DNA of 64,000 bases from Massilia sp. ST3 (GTDB lineage: Bacteria; Pseudomonadota; Gammaproteobacteria; Burkholderiales; Burkholderiaceae_D). The translations under genes and the position numbers were made by a program. Below the pieces are notes generated by a model. That model was given only the letters and a program-made list of their open reading frames with translations, was not told the DNA's origin and did not search any database. This document shows, one piece after another, positions 1 to 9,051 of the stretch (position 1 is the first letter of the stretch; each line of letters begins with the position of its first letter). The stretch lies in the NCBI RefSeq assembly GCF_018119405.1, contig NZ_JAGPWC010000010.1, forward strand, positions 1-64,000, written 5' to 3'.

Positions 1-45
1 GGGTTTTTTTTGGTGGGGGGGGGGGGGGGGGCCCCCCCCCCCCCC
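1..45. other. Low-complexity T/G/C homopolymer tract at window edge
   Basis: The first 45 bases are runs of T, then G, then C with no coding content. They are followed by 'ctacgg', the outer end of the family A palindromic repeats seen elsewhere in the window. This looks like a contig edge or an unresolved repeat rather than real sequence. Confidence 0.6.
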
Positions 46-61
46 TACGGTTCGTGCCACG

Positions 62-96
62 AAAAAAAACGGCAAGCCCTCGGGCTTGCCGTTTTT
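62..96 (-). terminator. Rho-independent terminator of the porin gene
   Basis: An 11-bp perfect stem (69-79 with 82-92) with a 2-base loop is followed, in the minus direction, by eight T residues. It lies 20 bases past the porin stop codon. Confidence 0.9.
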
Positions 97-115
97 GCGT
101 TCAAGAAGCCGAAGC

Positions 116-1132
116 TTAGAACGAGTGGCGCACGCCCACGTTGAACACCGACGGATCCGCGCCCAGCGCGGTCGACGGCGGCGCGAAGGTGCCGCCGGCC
201 GAGCTCAGGCCGAAGGCCGCCAGGCTGTTGTTACGCACCTTGCCGTAGCTGCTGTACAGGTTGGTGCGCTTGGACAGGGTGTAGGTGTAGGCCAGCGAGA
301 AGCCGTTGCCGCGCGCGCCCGATTCGATGCGCTGCTGGTGCACCGAGGCGTAGAAGCGGTTCGGGCCGGTGGTGTAGGAGCCGCCGATGGTGGTGAACTT
401 GAACTCGTTGTTCGGACCGGTCAGGTCGGCCACCAGGTAGGCGGCGCGCAGGTCGAAGGCGCCCAGGGTGTAGCCGGCGCCGAAGGCGTATTCCTTGTCG
501 TCGCCGGTGGCCAGGCGCTCGACCTGCTGGTAGCCCGCGCCCAGGTACAGCGGACCGTTCTTGTATTCGATCGCCGCGCCGGCCAGGTCGCCGGACGGGT
601 CGTTCGAACGCTCGCCCGCGCTGTAGGCCGCCAGGACGGTGACGCCGCTGACCGGGTCGCTCTTGTAGTTGACCGAGTTCGACAGGCGGCGGGTCATGCG
701 GCCGGCGCCGAAACCTCCCAGGGTCGAACCGTAGAAGCCGTGGCCCAGCGGGTCGGCCGATTGGGCGACGGCTGCGATTGGACCGTATTCGCGGCCGACG
801 GTGATGGTGCCAAAGGCGCCCTGCAGGCCGACCACGGCGCGGCGCTGGAACAGGCCGGCCGCATCGCTTGCGCCGTTGTCGAGGGCGACGCCGGCTTCGA
901 AGTTGAACAGCGCCTTCAGGCCATTGCCCAGGTCCTCGGTGCCGCGGAAGCCGACACGGCTGGTCGACTGGGTGCCCGAGCTGACGACGAAGCGGTTGTC
1001 TTCGCCTGGCGCATCGGTGTCCTCGATGCCGATCGAGGCGTCGGCGACGCCGTAAATCTGGACGCTGGTTTGCGCCTGGGCGAACAGCGGCAGGGTCGAC
1101 ACGAGTGCGGCTGCAAGAATCTTGAACTTCAT
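116..1132 (-). CDS. Gram-negative general porin
   Basis: This 338-residue protein resembles the betaproteobacterial 16-strand trimeric porins (Porin_4 / OmpC-like family), which let small hydrophilic solutes diffuse across the outer membrane. A signal peptide MKFKILAAALVSTLPLFAQA is followed by the typical first strand (SVQIYGVADASI). The chain ends VGVRHSF, with the terminal Phe needed for beta-barrel assembly. The start at 1132 has a GGAGA site about 8 bases upstream; a start 15 codons further upstream would put non-signal sequence ahead of the signal peptide. It is monocistronic, with a terminator just downstream. The substrate cannot be read from sequence, and nothing ties it firmly to the divergent arabinose locus. 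Confidence 0.93.
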   Translation of the reverse strand: MKFKILAAALVSTLPLFAQAQTSVQIYGVADASIGIEDTDAPGEDNRFVVSSGTQSTSRVGFRGTEDLGNGLKALFNFEAGVALDNGASDAAGLFQRRAVVGLQGAFGTITVGREYGPIAAVAQSADPLGHGFYGSTLGGFGAGRMTRRLSNSVNYKSDPVSGVTVLAAYSAGERSNDPSGDLAGAAIEYKNGPLYLGAGYQQVERLATGDDKEYAFGAGYTLGAFDLRAAYLVADLTGPNNEFKFTTIGGSYTTGPNRFYASVHQQRIESGARGNGFSLAYTYTLSKRTNLYSSYGKVRNNSLAAFGLSSAGGTFAPPSTALGADPSVFNVGVRHSF

Positions 1133-1376
1133 GGATGTTCTCTCCAGTAGTTGGTTTTGATATTGCCTATCGATCATGACATGAAGGACGGCAGTTTGTC
1201 ATTGTTCCGCCTGAGAGAGGGCGGACCGAGTTGCGAAAAAGTAAGCACTGCCCGTACCTTAACAGCTGAGCAATTGCTTAGCCAATAATCCTTGGCACTA
1301 TGCTTATGCTAATTGTGTCTCCTCAAAACGGGCGTTGCAAATCGTATACAGAGTCGCTTACTACAAGCTTTCTAGC

Positions 1377-1389
1377 GATAGCGCTAACA
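1377..1389. promoter_or_regulatory. LacI-type operator-like palindrome before the TonB receptor
   Basis: The sequence GATAGCGCTAACA holds the perfect octamer TAGCGCTA (1379-1386), the usual centre of LacI-family sugar-regulator operators. A TATACT -10-like hexamer lies at 1394-1399, so a bound repressor would cover the promoter core. No LacI gene is adjacent; the only one in the window is at 55810-56844. The role is inference. Confidence 0.4.
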
Positions 1390-1402
1390 TCATTATACTC
1401 GG

Positions 1403-1474
1403 CCGATGATACTTAAATCGGTATCGGAACGGCGGAAAAATTGATTGGATCGTTCTCGGTGCAGCGCCTAACAT
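1403..1474 (+). promoter_or_regulatory. Composite operator/promoter, copy 1 (arabinan uptake operon)
   Basis: GATAC (1408-1412), 8 bases, GTATC (1421-1425), 10 bases, then AAAAATTGATTGGA (1436-1449). The same arrangement with identical spacing occurs before the arabinonate dehydratase gene (9052-9121). A possible promoter is TTGGAT (1445-1450), 18 bases, TAACAT (1469-1474). The rest of the 1133-1548 gap shows only the porin leader and AT-rich promoter-like sequence. Confidence 0.55.
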
Positions 1475-1548
1475 TCCTCTCGAGCATGTAAAAAAAGCAG
1501 CCGCGAGCAGCCAGCGCCGGCGCATCAAAATAACGACAGAGGAGACGT

Positions 1549-4443
1549 ATGAAACGCTTCGCATCGGGCCAAGCTGCGCCCACCCGTACCTTCATGTTGC
1601 GCGCCACCGTTGCTGCACTCGCCGGCGCCGGACTGATCAGCGCCGCCACGGTCGGCGCCCAGGAAATCTCCCCCACCGCGGCCACCGAAGCGGCGACGGA
1701 GCCGAGCGACACGCAGACCGTGGTCGTCACGGGCGTCAAGGCATCGCTCATCAAGAGCCTGACGAACAAGCGCCTCAACGACCAGGTCGTGGAATCGGTC
1801 GTTGCCGAAGACATCGGTAAGCTTCCCGATAACAATGTCGTCGAAGCGCTGCAGCGCGTGACGGGGATCCAGGTCACCAACCGCGCCGGCGGCGAAGTCG
1901 GCACCTTGTCCATCCGTGGCCTGCCCGACGTCCAGACCACCTGGAACGGCCGCAATATCTTTACCGCCTCGGGCACGCAGGTCGCGCTTCAGGACATTCC
2001 CTCGACCCTGGTGCGCCAGATCGACGTGTTCAAGACGCGCGACGCCAGCCAGCTGGAAACCGGCATTGCAGGCCAAATCGACGTCAAGTCGCTGCGGCCC
2101 TTCGATTTCAAGGGTTCGCAAGTGTCGATCTCGGCGCGCGAGACCTATCTGGATCCTGCGAAAAGGTGGAACCCGCAGCTCAGCGCCATGTTCAGCAACC
2201 GCTGGGAAACCGGCATCGGCGAAGTCGGCGCCCTGGTCAATCTTTCGGGTACCCAGACGAAATACCGCAACGAAAGCGTGACGCCGGGCGCCATGGTGCC
2301 GTTCACCAGCCCGAATGCCGCCGAAGTGCCGCCAGGCTACACGCCTTTGCAGCGCATCTTCGACAACAATATCTGGGCGCCCGGTACCCGTACCGGCTTG
2401 CCGATGGCAGCGGGTTCGACGCTGAATTTCAACGGCCAGGCGTATCCATACTACCTGGCGCGCGACGCCGTTTTCCAGAGCGACGTCCAGGGCGAACGCA
2501 AGCGCCCCGCCGCTAATCTCGCCTTGCAGTGGAAGCCGAACAGCGATGCGGTCTACACCTTCGAGTCGATGTACAACGGTTATCGCGACAAGGCCTTCAA
2601 CCAGCTGCTGTTCAGCTTCGTCGACTGGTGGGGCGATCTCGGCAGCAATCCTGCGGGGACGATCACGACCTTCCCGGGAACGAACGTCATCAAGACCCGC
2701 CACGTCAATAACGTCTATGGCTTCAACAGCGGCGACTACACCACCTCGAAAACCGATTCCTACGTCTATGCGCTGAACGGCAAGTGGAATATCGGCGACC
2801 GCCTGAAGCTGGATGGCGATCTGTCGTACCAGACGAGCGAGTTCGACACGCAGTTCACGGCCACCCGGATCGATCGCGTCGCACCGTCCATCGACGTCGA
2901 CTTCAATGCCGGCGGCGATACGGCCTTCCGTTTCAATAACAATGCCGACCTGGCCGACCCGAGCAAGTGGAATGTGGCGGAGTTCTACGATAACGCCAAC
3001 CGCAACAAGGGCAGCGCCGCGACGGCCACCCTGGCGGGCGTCTTCGATGCCGGCTGGGGTGCGCTGGACACGCTCCAGTTCGGCGTGCGCCACGACGTGC
3101 GCAAGGCGTCGGAGGCCAACCGGACGCAATCGGCCTTCCTGGGCCGCAACCTCGCCTCGCTGGGTTCGCAGTATGCCATTACCAACTCGAACTTCGGCAC
3201 GGACATCTCGGACGTTCCGCGCTCGTGGGTGGAGCCGAATGCCTACTATATCCGCGACAATATCGACGAGTGGCGCAAGCTCTATAACTCGGTTAACGGA
3301 AACTTCCTGACCACGGACAAGCTGAGTCTGCAGAAGACCTTCGAGATCGAGGAAAAGACGAGCAATCTCTACCTGATGGGGAATTTCCAGAGCGAGCTGT
3401 TCGGCAATCGCCTGCGCGCCAATGCCGGCGTGCGCTACACCAAGGTCGATACCGACATGGAGTTCTACAAGGTCGACGCCACCACCAAGGCGGTCACCAC
3501 GTCCGGCGCCAGCAAGTCGACCAGCAAGTTCCTGCCCAGCCTGACCCTGACCTACGACCCGGCCAAGGACGTCGTGACGCGCTTCAACTTTGGCAAAACC
3601 CTGCGCCGTCCGAACTTCGGCGACCTGAATCCTGTCCTGCAACTGGCTGACGACGTGTCGCGGGTGGGGTATGGCTCGGGCACCGGCGGCAATCCGGACC
3701 TGAAGCCGACGCTGTCGACGAACTTCGACCTGACGGGCGAGTGGTATTTCCAGAAAGACAGCGCGCTCTACGGCACGCTGTTCAAGCGCAAGATCGACGG
3801 CCTGGTCGTGCCCCTGCGCCGCAAGATCCACGTCGACCCGGCGGACGACCCATTCCGCGACTCGACCTCGGGCGGCGACCATTCGAACGGCTACGACTAC
3901 GTGATCAACTCACCGGTCAACGCTTCCGACGGCACGATCAAGGGTGTCGAGATCGGCCTGGTCTACTTCCCGAAGTGGCTGCCGGGCCCGCTGGAAGGCC
4001 TGGGGTTCCAGGGTAGTTTTACCCGACTCAGCTCGTCGCAGAACGTTCCTGAGGCCAATAGTGCCGGCGAGATCATCGCGCAGCTCGAGACGCCGTTCTT
4101 CGGAGTGTCCGACCGCTCCTATAATGCCACCCTGGCTTACGAAAAGGGCCCGGTCAGCGCGCGCTTGTCCTATGTCTGGCGCTCCGGCTTCCTGGCCGCC
4201 AACGAAGCCGCCTTGTTTGCGAATCCGATCGGTATCTGGCGTCATCCGGAAAAGAGCGTGGACATGCAGGTTTCCTACAAAATCAACGACAGGACCTCGG
4301 TCGATATCGCTGCGATCAACTTGACGAACGAAATGCAGCGGCAGTACTACCACTTCGGCAATGCGGGTAATGAGCAGTTGACCAATTTCGGTACGGTCCA
4401 GATCGGACGTTCGGTCTCGGTCGCCTTGCGCTGGAAGATGTAA
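1549..4443 (+). CDS. TonB-dependent receptor (likely arabinan/arabino-oligosaccharide uptake)
   Basis: This 964-residue outer-membrane receptor has a long signal region (about residues 1-38), a TonB box-like TQTVVVTG, a plug domain (LPDNNVVEALQRVTGIQV, then LSIRGLPDVQTTWNGRN) and a 22-strand barrel ending in VSVALRWKM. The plug signature resembles the TonB-dependent receptor subfamily expanded in Caulobacter and Xanthomonas for plant carbohydrate uptake. It opens a plus-strand operon with a sugar symporter, GH43, mutarotase and lactonase, so arabinan-derived oligosaccharides are the probable ligands; this is inferred from context. A GAGGAG ribosome site precedes the ATG. No SusD partner is present. 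Its promoter region shares a composite element with the arabinonate operon at 9197. Confidence 0.92.
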   Translation: MKRFASGQAAPTRTFMLRATVAALAGAGLISAATVGAQEISPTAATEAATEPSDTQTVVVTGVKASLIKSLTNKRLNDQVVESVVAEDIGKLPDNNVVEALQRVTGIQVTNRAGGEVGTLSIRGLPDVQTTWNGRNIFTASGTQVALQDIPSTLVRQIDVFKTRDASQLETGIAGQIDVKSLRPFDFKGSQVSISARETYLDPAKRWNPQLSAMFSNRWETGIGEVGALVNLSGTQTKYRNESVTPGAMVPFTSPNAAEVPPGYTPLQRIFDNNIWAPGTRTGLPMAAGSTLNFNGQAYPYYLARDAVFQSDVQGERKRPAANLALQWKPNSDAVYTFESMYNGYRDKAFNQLLFSFVDWWGDLGSNPAGTITTFPGTNVIKTRHVNNVYGFNSGDYTTSKTDSYVYALNGKWNIGDRLKLDGDLSYQTSEFDTQFTATRIDRVAPSIDVDFNAGGDTAFRFNNNADLADPSKWNVAEFYDNANRNKGSAATATLAGVFDAGWGALDTLQFGVRHDVRKASEANRTQSAFLGRNLASLGSQYAITNSNFGTDISDVPRSWVEPNAYYIRDNIDEWRKLYNSVNGNFLTTDKLSLQKTFEIEEKTSNLYLMGNFQSELFGNRLRANAGVRYTKVDTDMEFYKVDATTKAVTTSGASKSTSKFLPSLTLTYDPAKDVVTRFNFGKTLRRPNFGDLNPVLQLADDVSRVGYGSGTGGNPDLKPTLSTNFDLTGEWYFQKDSALYGTLFKRKIDGLVVPLRRKIHVDPADDPFRDSTSGGDHSNGYDYVINSPVNASDGTIKGVEIGLVYFPKWLPGPLEGLGFQGSFTRLSSSQNVPEANSAGEIIAQLETPFFGVSDRSYNATLAYEKGPVSARLSYVWRSGFLAANEAALFANPIGIWRHPEKSVDMQVSYKINDRTSVDIAAINLTNEMQRQYYHFGNAGNEQLTNFGTVQIGRSVSVALRWKM

Positions 4444-4519
4444 GGCAAAGCAGCAGAACAGGGGCACTGCACGGTAGGATCCGGCAGTGCCCCGAATCGT
4501 TTGGAAGGGACCGCGAATC

Positions 4520-5872
4520 ATGCAAACTCAAAAACTCTCCACCCTCGAAAAAGTGGGTTTCGGCGCAGGCGACATGGCGCTCAACGTGGTGATCTCGTCG
4601 ATGATGCTGATCATCACTTTCTTCTACACCGACATCTACGGCCTCCGGACCGCCGACCTGGCGGCCTTGTTCGTGGCGGTGAAGGTGGTGGGAGCGATCG
4701 CCGACCTGATCATGGGGCAGATCACCGATGGCGTCCTGACGCGCTGGGGACGCTACCGTCCGTGGCTGCTGCTGCTCGCGGTGCCTTACGGCCTGAGCGT
4801 GTTCCTGGTGTTCTCGACGCCGGACTGGAACTACGACGCCAAGCTGGTCTGGGCCTATTCGACCTACATCCTGATGACCCTGATGACCGCGGGCGTGGGC
4901 ATTCCCTACATCTCGCTGATCAGCGGCCTGACCTCGGACCCGCAGGAGCGCCTGTCGGCCAACGGCTACCGCCTGTTCTTCGCCAAGATCGGCGCCTTCA
5001 TGGTGACCATCATCGTGCCGGTGCTGGCCAGCTGGTGGGACGGCGCCAACCCGGCGGCCGGCTACCAGGCCGCGATGGCGGTGATGGCGGCGATGGGCGT
5101 AGGCCTGTTCCTGTTCTGCTTCTTCACCACCACCGAGCGCGTGGTGCACAAGGTCGAGAAGCAGCCGCTGATGGAGCAGGTAAGGGTGCTGCTCAAGAAC
5201 GACCAGTGGCTGATCCTGTGCGGCGTGTGCGTGACCGGCACCATCGGCTACGTGATCCGCGGCTCGGTCGCGATCTACTACGCCAAGTACTACCTGCACG
5301 GCGACACCGCCACCGTCTCGGCCTTCCTGTCGACCGGCGTGGCGGCGGCCATCCTGGCCATGGTGGTATCCACCTGGACCACCAAGTTCTATTGCAAGGT
5401 CAAGCTGTTCCGCTACACCCAGCTGATGGTGGCGGTGCTGAGCGTGATGATCTATGTGCTGGTCAAGCCGGGCGACATCGTGCTGGCCTTTGTCCTGTAT
5501 TTCGTGCTGTCGCTGGTGGTGGACCTGCATGCGCCGGTGTTCTGGTCGGCCATCGCCGAGACCATCGACTACGGCCAGGTCAAGACCGGCAAGCGCGTCT
5601 CGGGCTTCGCCTTTGGGGGCATCTCGGTGTGCCAGAAGGCCGGCATGGCGATCGCGGGCGGCATGGTGGGCATCCTCCTGAACTATTTCGAATACCAGCC
5701 GAACCAGGAACAGTCGGCGCTGGCGCTGCAGGGCATCGCGCTGATGCTGTCGGTGATTCCGGGCGTCTTCCACTTCCTGATGGGGGCGCTGATGTTCAAG
5801 TACCGCATCAGCGACTCGTACTACGACACCGTCAAGAAGGACATGCGCACGCACGGATATGTGGCGACGTGA
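4520..5872 (+). CDS. GPH-family sugar:cation symporter (MFS)
   Basis: This 450-residue, twelve-helix inner-membrane transporter belongs to the glycoside-pentoside-hexuronide:cation symporter family, related to XylP, XynB and MelB. The N-terminus (EKVGFGAGDMALNVV) and the DGVLTRWGRYRPWLL loop after helix 2 are family hallmarks. The start at 4520 is chosen because GGAAGGGA lies 9 bases upstream; an ATG at 4487 adds eleven non-family residues. It follows the TonB receptor by 76 bases and precedes a cytoplasmic GH43. It probably imports arabinose or short arabino-oligosaccharides from the periplasm. The substrate is inferred from neighbours. Confidence 0.9.
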   Translation: MQTQKLSTLEKVGFGAGDMALNVVISSMMLIITFFYTDIYGLRTADLAALFVAVKVVGAIADLIMGQITDGVLTRWGRYRPWLLLLAVPYGLSVFLVFSTPDWNYDAKLVWAYSTYILMTLMTAGVGIPYISLISGLTSDPQERLSANGYRLFFAKIGAFMVTIIVPVLASWWDGANPAAGYQAAMAVMAAMGVGLFLFCFFTTTERVVHKVEKQPLMEQVRVLLKNDQWLILCGVCVTGTIGYVIRGSVAIYYAKYYLHGDTATVSAFLSTGVAAAILAMVVSTWTTKFYCKVKLFRYTQLMVAVLSVMIYVLVKPGDIVLAFVLYFVLSLVVDLHAPVFWSAIAETIDYGQVKTGKRVSGFAFGGISVCQKAGMAIAGGMVGILLNYFEYQPNQEQSALALQGIALMLSVIPGVFHFLMGALMFKYRISDSYYDTVKKDMRTHGYVAT

Positions 5873-5886
5873 CGCAGGTGAAGATT

Positions 5887-5950
5887 GAACGCGTCGGCGG
5901 CGAAGCCGCCAACCCTACCGTAGGGTCGGCGGGTCTCCCGCCGACGCGGT
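5887..5950. repeat. Family A intergenic palindromic repeat
   Basis: Two GC-rich inverted arms (GCGTCGGCGG and CCGCCGACGC) flank a centre reading CCCTACCGTAGGG. The same unit recurs at 8892-9004 and 10953-11016. It lies between the symporter and GH43 genes and could act as a transcript-stabilising hairpin or as a REP/BIME-like element. Confidence 0.8.
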
Positions 5951-5979
5951 GATAGGCAAACTTTGAATCGAGACCGACC

Positions 5980-6930
5980 ATGCAAGAAACCGTCCTGAAA
6001 CCCCTGATCGAACAACGCGCCGATCCCTACATCTACAAGCACACCGACGGCTACTACTACTTCACCGCCTCGGTCCCCCTGTACGACCAGATCGAACTGC
6101 GCCGCGCCACCACCATCGAAGGCCTGGCCACGGCCCCCACGGTTACCGCCTGGACCAAGCCCGAGAGCGGCCCGTATTCCGAACTGGTCTGGGCCCCGGA
6201 AATCCACTTCAACCAGGGCGCCTGGTACGTCTATTTCGCCGCCGCCCCGAGCCGCGAGATCAAGCACAAGCTCTTCCAGCACCGCATGTACGCGATCCGG
6301 AATACCAATGCCAACCCGCTCGAAGGCGAATGGGAGTTCATGGGCCAGGTCGACACCGGCATCGACAGCTTCTGCCTGGACGCCACCACCTTCACCCACA
6401 AGGGCCAGCTCTATTACCTGTGGGCGCAGAAGGACTATGAGATCGAAGGCAACTCGAATCTCTACATCGCACCCATGAAGACTCCCTGGCAAATCGAAGG
6501 CAAGCCGATTCTGCTGAGCAAGCCGGAATACGATTGGGAAACCATCGGCTTCTGGGTCAACGAGGGGCCCTCGGTCCTGCGCCGCAACGGCAAGATCTTC
6601 ATCAGCTACTCGGCCAGCGCCACCGACCACAACTACGCGATGGGCCTGCTGTGGGCCGACGAGGACGCCGACCTGCTGAACCCGGCCTCGTGGACCAAAT
6701 CGCGCGAGCCGGTTTTGCGAACCTGCTACGATCATGGCATCTACGGCCCGGGCCACAATAGCTTCACCTACGCCGAAGACAACGACACCGTCATGCTGGT
6801 CTACCATGCGCGCACGTACACCGAGATCGTCGGCGATCCGCTGTGGAATCCGGACCGCCACACCTTCGTGAAGCCGCTGCGCTGGGATGAGGCAGGCATG
6901 CCGGTCTTCGGCCGGCCGTCCACCTATTAA
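5980..6930 (+). CDS. Cytoplasmic GH43 glycoside hydrolase (probable alpha-L-arabinofuranosidase)
   Basis: This 316-residue protein has a five-bladed beta-propeller GH43 sequence. The catalytic base is probably Asp15 (ADPYIYKHTDGYYYFTAS), the general acid probably Glu195 (VNEGPSVLRRNGKIFISYS), and a conserved Asp in the TGIDSFCLDATTF segment probably tunes the acid. There is no signal peptide, unlike the GH43 at 18222, so it should act on imported arabino-oligosaccharides in the cytoplasm. It lies between the symporter and the mutarotase gene, which fits release of L-arabinose inside the cell. Beta-xylosidase activity cannot be excluded from sequence. Confidence 0.88.
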   Translation: MQETVLKPLIEQRADPYIYKHTDGYYYFTASVPLYDQIELRRATTIEGLATAPTVTAWTKPESGPYSELVWAPEIHFNQGAWYVYFAAAPSREIKHKLFQHRMYAIRNTNANPLEGEWEFMGQVDTGIDSFCLDATTFTHKGQLYYLWAQKDYEIEGNSNLYIAPMKTPWQIEGKPILLSKPEYDWETIGFWVNEGPSVLRRNGKIFISYSASATDHNYAMGLLWADEDADLLNPASWTKSREPVLRTCYDHGIYGPGHNSFTYAEDNDTVMLVYHARTYTEIVGDPLWNPDRHTFVKPLRWDEAGMPVFGRPSTY

Positions 6931-6946
6931 GAAGGACAAGAACAAC

Positions 6947-7996
6947 GTGCAAACCGGTATTACGCAAGCGCCCTTCGGCCAGCTGCCCGACGGCACGCCC
7001 ATCACCCAGTTCACGCTCACCAATGCCAGGGGCATGGTGGCGAAGATCATCGACTTCGGCGGCATCATCACCGAGCTGCACGCGCCGGACCGCAACGGCA
7101 AGCTGGCCGACGTCGTGCTGGGCTTCGACACGCTCGAACCCTACCGCGGCGACAGCCCTTACTTCGGCGCCCTGATCGGCCGCTACGGCAACCGCATCGG
7201 CAAGGGCCGCTTCATGCTAGACGGCCGCGAGGTCCAGCTGCCGGTCAACAACGGCAACAACCACCTGCACGGCGGGCCGCAAGGCTTCCACAAGGTCAAG
7301 TGGCATGCCACGGTGGAGGGCGGCAGCCTGCGCCTGGCTTACCGCAGCATGGACGGCGAAGAGGGCTATCCGGGCAACCTGGACGTCACCGTGATCTACA
7401 CGCTGAATGAGGACAACGAGCTGGTGGTGCGCTTCCATGCCGTCACCGACGCGCCGACGCCGGTCAACCTGACCCAGCACAGCTACTTCAACCTGGCCGG
7501 CAAGGGCGACATATTGGGGCACGAGCTCGTGATCGACGCCGACGCGTTTGTCGCCATCGACGCCGAATCGATCCCGACCGGCGAGCTGACCCCGGTGACG
7601 GGCACGCCCTTCGACTTCCGCATGCCGCGCCCGATCGGCGAGCGCATCGGCCAGCCGGACAAGCAGCTGCGCCACGGCCTGGGCTACGACCACAACTTCG
7701 TGCTGAACAAACCGAACGGCAAGTCCATGACCCGCGCCGCGCGCGTGGTCGAGCCGGAGTCGGGCAGGGTGCTGGAACTCTGGACCGAGGAGCCGGGCGT
7801 GCAGTTCTACAGCGGGAACTTCCTCGACGGCTCGCTCGAGGGCAAGGGCCAGAGCTACGAGCACCGCACGGGCTTTTGCCTGGAGCCGCAGCACTTCCCC
7901 GACTCGCCCAACAACCCATCCTTCCCGAACGTGATCCTGCGCCCCGGCCAGGTGTACGAGACCGAATCGCGCTTCCGCTTCGCGGTGGAGGAATGA
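6947..7996 (+). CDS. galM: Aldose 1-epimerase (mutarotase)
   Basis: This 349-residue protein belongs to the GalM family, which interconverts alpha and beta anomers of free aldoses. Family features include the active-site stretch GNRIGKGRF, NGNNHLHGGPQGF with the catalytic His, and HSYFNLAG. The GTG start at 6947 is preceded by AAGGAC about 10 bases upstream and lies 17 bases after the GH43 stop; an in-frame ATG at 6887 would overlap that gene. Its likely job is to equilibrate arabinose anomers for the dehydrogenase. Its stop codon abuts the start of the lactonase gene. Confidence 0.92.
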   Translation: MQTGITQAPFGQLPDGTPITQFTLTNARGMVAKIIDFGGIITELHAPDRNGKLADVVLGFDTLEPYRGDSPYFGALIGRYGNRIGKGRFMLDGREVQLPVNNGNNHLHGGPQGFHKVKWHATVEGGSLRLAYRSMDGEEGYPGNLDVTVIYTLNEDNELVVRFHAVTDAPTPVNLTQHSYFNLAGKGDILGHELVIDADAFVAIDAESIPTGELTPVTGTPFDFRMPRPIGERIGQPDKQLRHGLGYDHNFVLNKPNGKSMTRAARVVEPESGRVLELWTEEPGVQFYSGNFLDGSLEGKGQSYEHRTGFCLEPQHFPDSPNNPSFPNVILRPGQVYETESRFRFAVEE

Positions 7997-8001
7997 ATTC
8001 G

Positions 8002-8880
8002 ATGGACTTGTTCATCGACGGCGGCCATGAGCTGGGCGAATGCGTGCTGTGGTGCGAGCGCACCAGACGCCTGCTGTGGACCGACATCCCGGCGGCCACC
8101 CTGTGGTCGCATTCGCCGTCCACCGGGCGCACCACCAGCTGGAAGATGCCGGAGCGCCTGTGTTCCTTCGCCCTGACCGGCAGCGACGACCGCCTGCTGC
8201 TGGGGCTCGCCTCCGGGCTGGCCTTCTTTACCTTCTCGACCGGGAAGGTGACGCGCATCTGCGATGTCGAACCGGATATTCCTTCGACCCGCCTGAACGA
8301 CGGGCGCTGCGACCGCCAGGGTCGCTTCGTGTTCGGCATGTTCAACCAGGAGGAGAACCCGAAGCCGGCGCTGGGCGGCTTCTACCGCCTGAACCTGGAC
8401 CTGACGCTCGAACGCCTGCCGATCGGGAACGCGGCCATCGCCAACTCGATCTGCTTCAGTCCCAACGGGCGCCGGATGTATTTCGCCGATTCGGCGACGC
8501 GCGCGATCCGCTTTGCCGACTACAACCCGTGTAGCGGGGAAGTCGGCGCGACCCATACTTTCGTCGCGGCCGATGTGGCGCCGGGAGAGCCGGATGGTTC
8601 CTGCGTCGATGCCGAAGGCTATCTGTGGACCACGCGCTGGGGCGCCGGCAAGGTGATGCGCTTCGCGCCGGACGGCCGCCTGGACCGCGTGCTGGAACTG
8701 GCCGCGCCGCAGCCGAGCTGCCCGGCCTTCGGCGGGCCGGATTTCTCCACCTTGTATGTCACTTCGGCGCATCTTGGCATGACGGCCAATGATCGCGCCG
8801 CCGCGCCTTTGTCGGGCGCCGTGTTCAGCCAGTCGCTCGACGTCCGCGGCTTGCCTGAAAACCGCTTCCTGCACGGCTGA
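8002..8880 (+). CDS. SMP-30/gluconolactonase family sugar lactonase (probable L-arabinonolactonase)
   Basis: This protein of 292 residues is a six-bladed propeller of the SMP-30/LRE family. It probably opens L-arabinono-1,4-lactone to L-arabinonate. Seen in the sequence are GHELGECVLW at the N-terminus with the metal-binding Glu, and the conserved RLNDGRCDRQGRFVFGMF and PDGSCVDAEGYLW segments carrying Asn and Asp ligands. Two starts are possible: ATG at 7993 overlaps the galM stop (ATGA), but GGAGGA at 7987-7992 is spaced better for ATG 8002. It closes the first arabinose block. Substrate specificity is inferred from the pathway. Confidence 0.88.
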   Translation: MDLFIDGGHELGECVLWCERTRRLLWTDIPAATLWSHSPSTGRTTSWKMPERLCSFALTGSDDRLLLGLASGLAFFTFSTGKVTRICDVEPDIPSTRLNDGRCDRQGRFVFGMFNQEENPKPALGGFYRLNLDLTLERLPIGNAAIANSICFSPNGRRMYFADSATRAIRFADYNPCSGEVGATHTFVAADVAPGEPDGSCVDAEGYLWTTRWGAGKVMRFAPDGRLDRVLELAAPQPSCPAFGGPDFSTLYVTSAHLGMTANDRAAAPLSGAVFSQSLDVRGLPENRFLHG

Positions 8881-8891
8881 TCGGCCAATCT

Positions 8892-9004
8892 CCGTAGGGT
8901 GGGCGGGTCTCCCGCCCACGCGTTCAAACCCGGCGAGAGCAGCCCGCTCGGCTATTCAACCGATACCTACCACCGCGTGGGCGGGGAACCCGCCCGCCCT
9001 ACGG
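8892..9004. repeat. Family A palindromic repeat with long spacer
   Basis: The left arm (8892-8921) and right arm (8974-9004) are inverted copies (CCGTAGGGTGGGCGGG and GGGCGGG...CCCTACGG) around about 50 unrelated bases. They separate the lactonase gene from the arabinonate operon. The 8881-9196 gap otherwise holds the regulatory element at 9052-9121. Confidence 0.8.
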
Positions 9005-9051
9005 ATGGGTGCGTTGGAGAATCCGCCCACCCAGCAAGCATAAAGCCCTGT

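Noticed and set aside
1525-3882. Long minus-strand frame opposite the TonB-dependent receptor
   Set aside because: Arg/Val/Gln-rich shadow frame with no domain; the plus strand encodes a complete receptor.
4501-5952. Plus-strand frame overlapping the symporter gene in a different phase
   Set aside because: The product is Arg/Gly-rich without hydrophobic helices, whereas the chosen frame gives a twelve-helix transporter.
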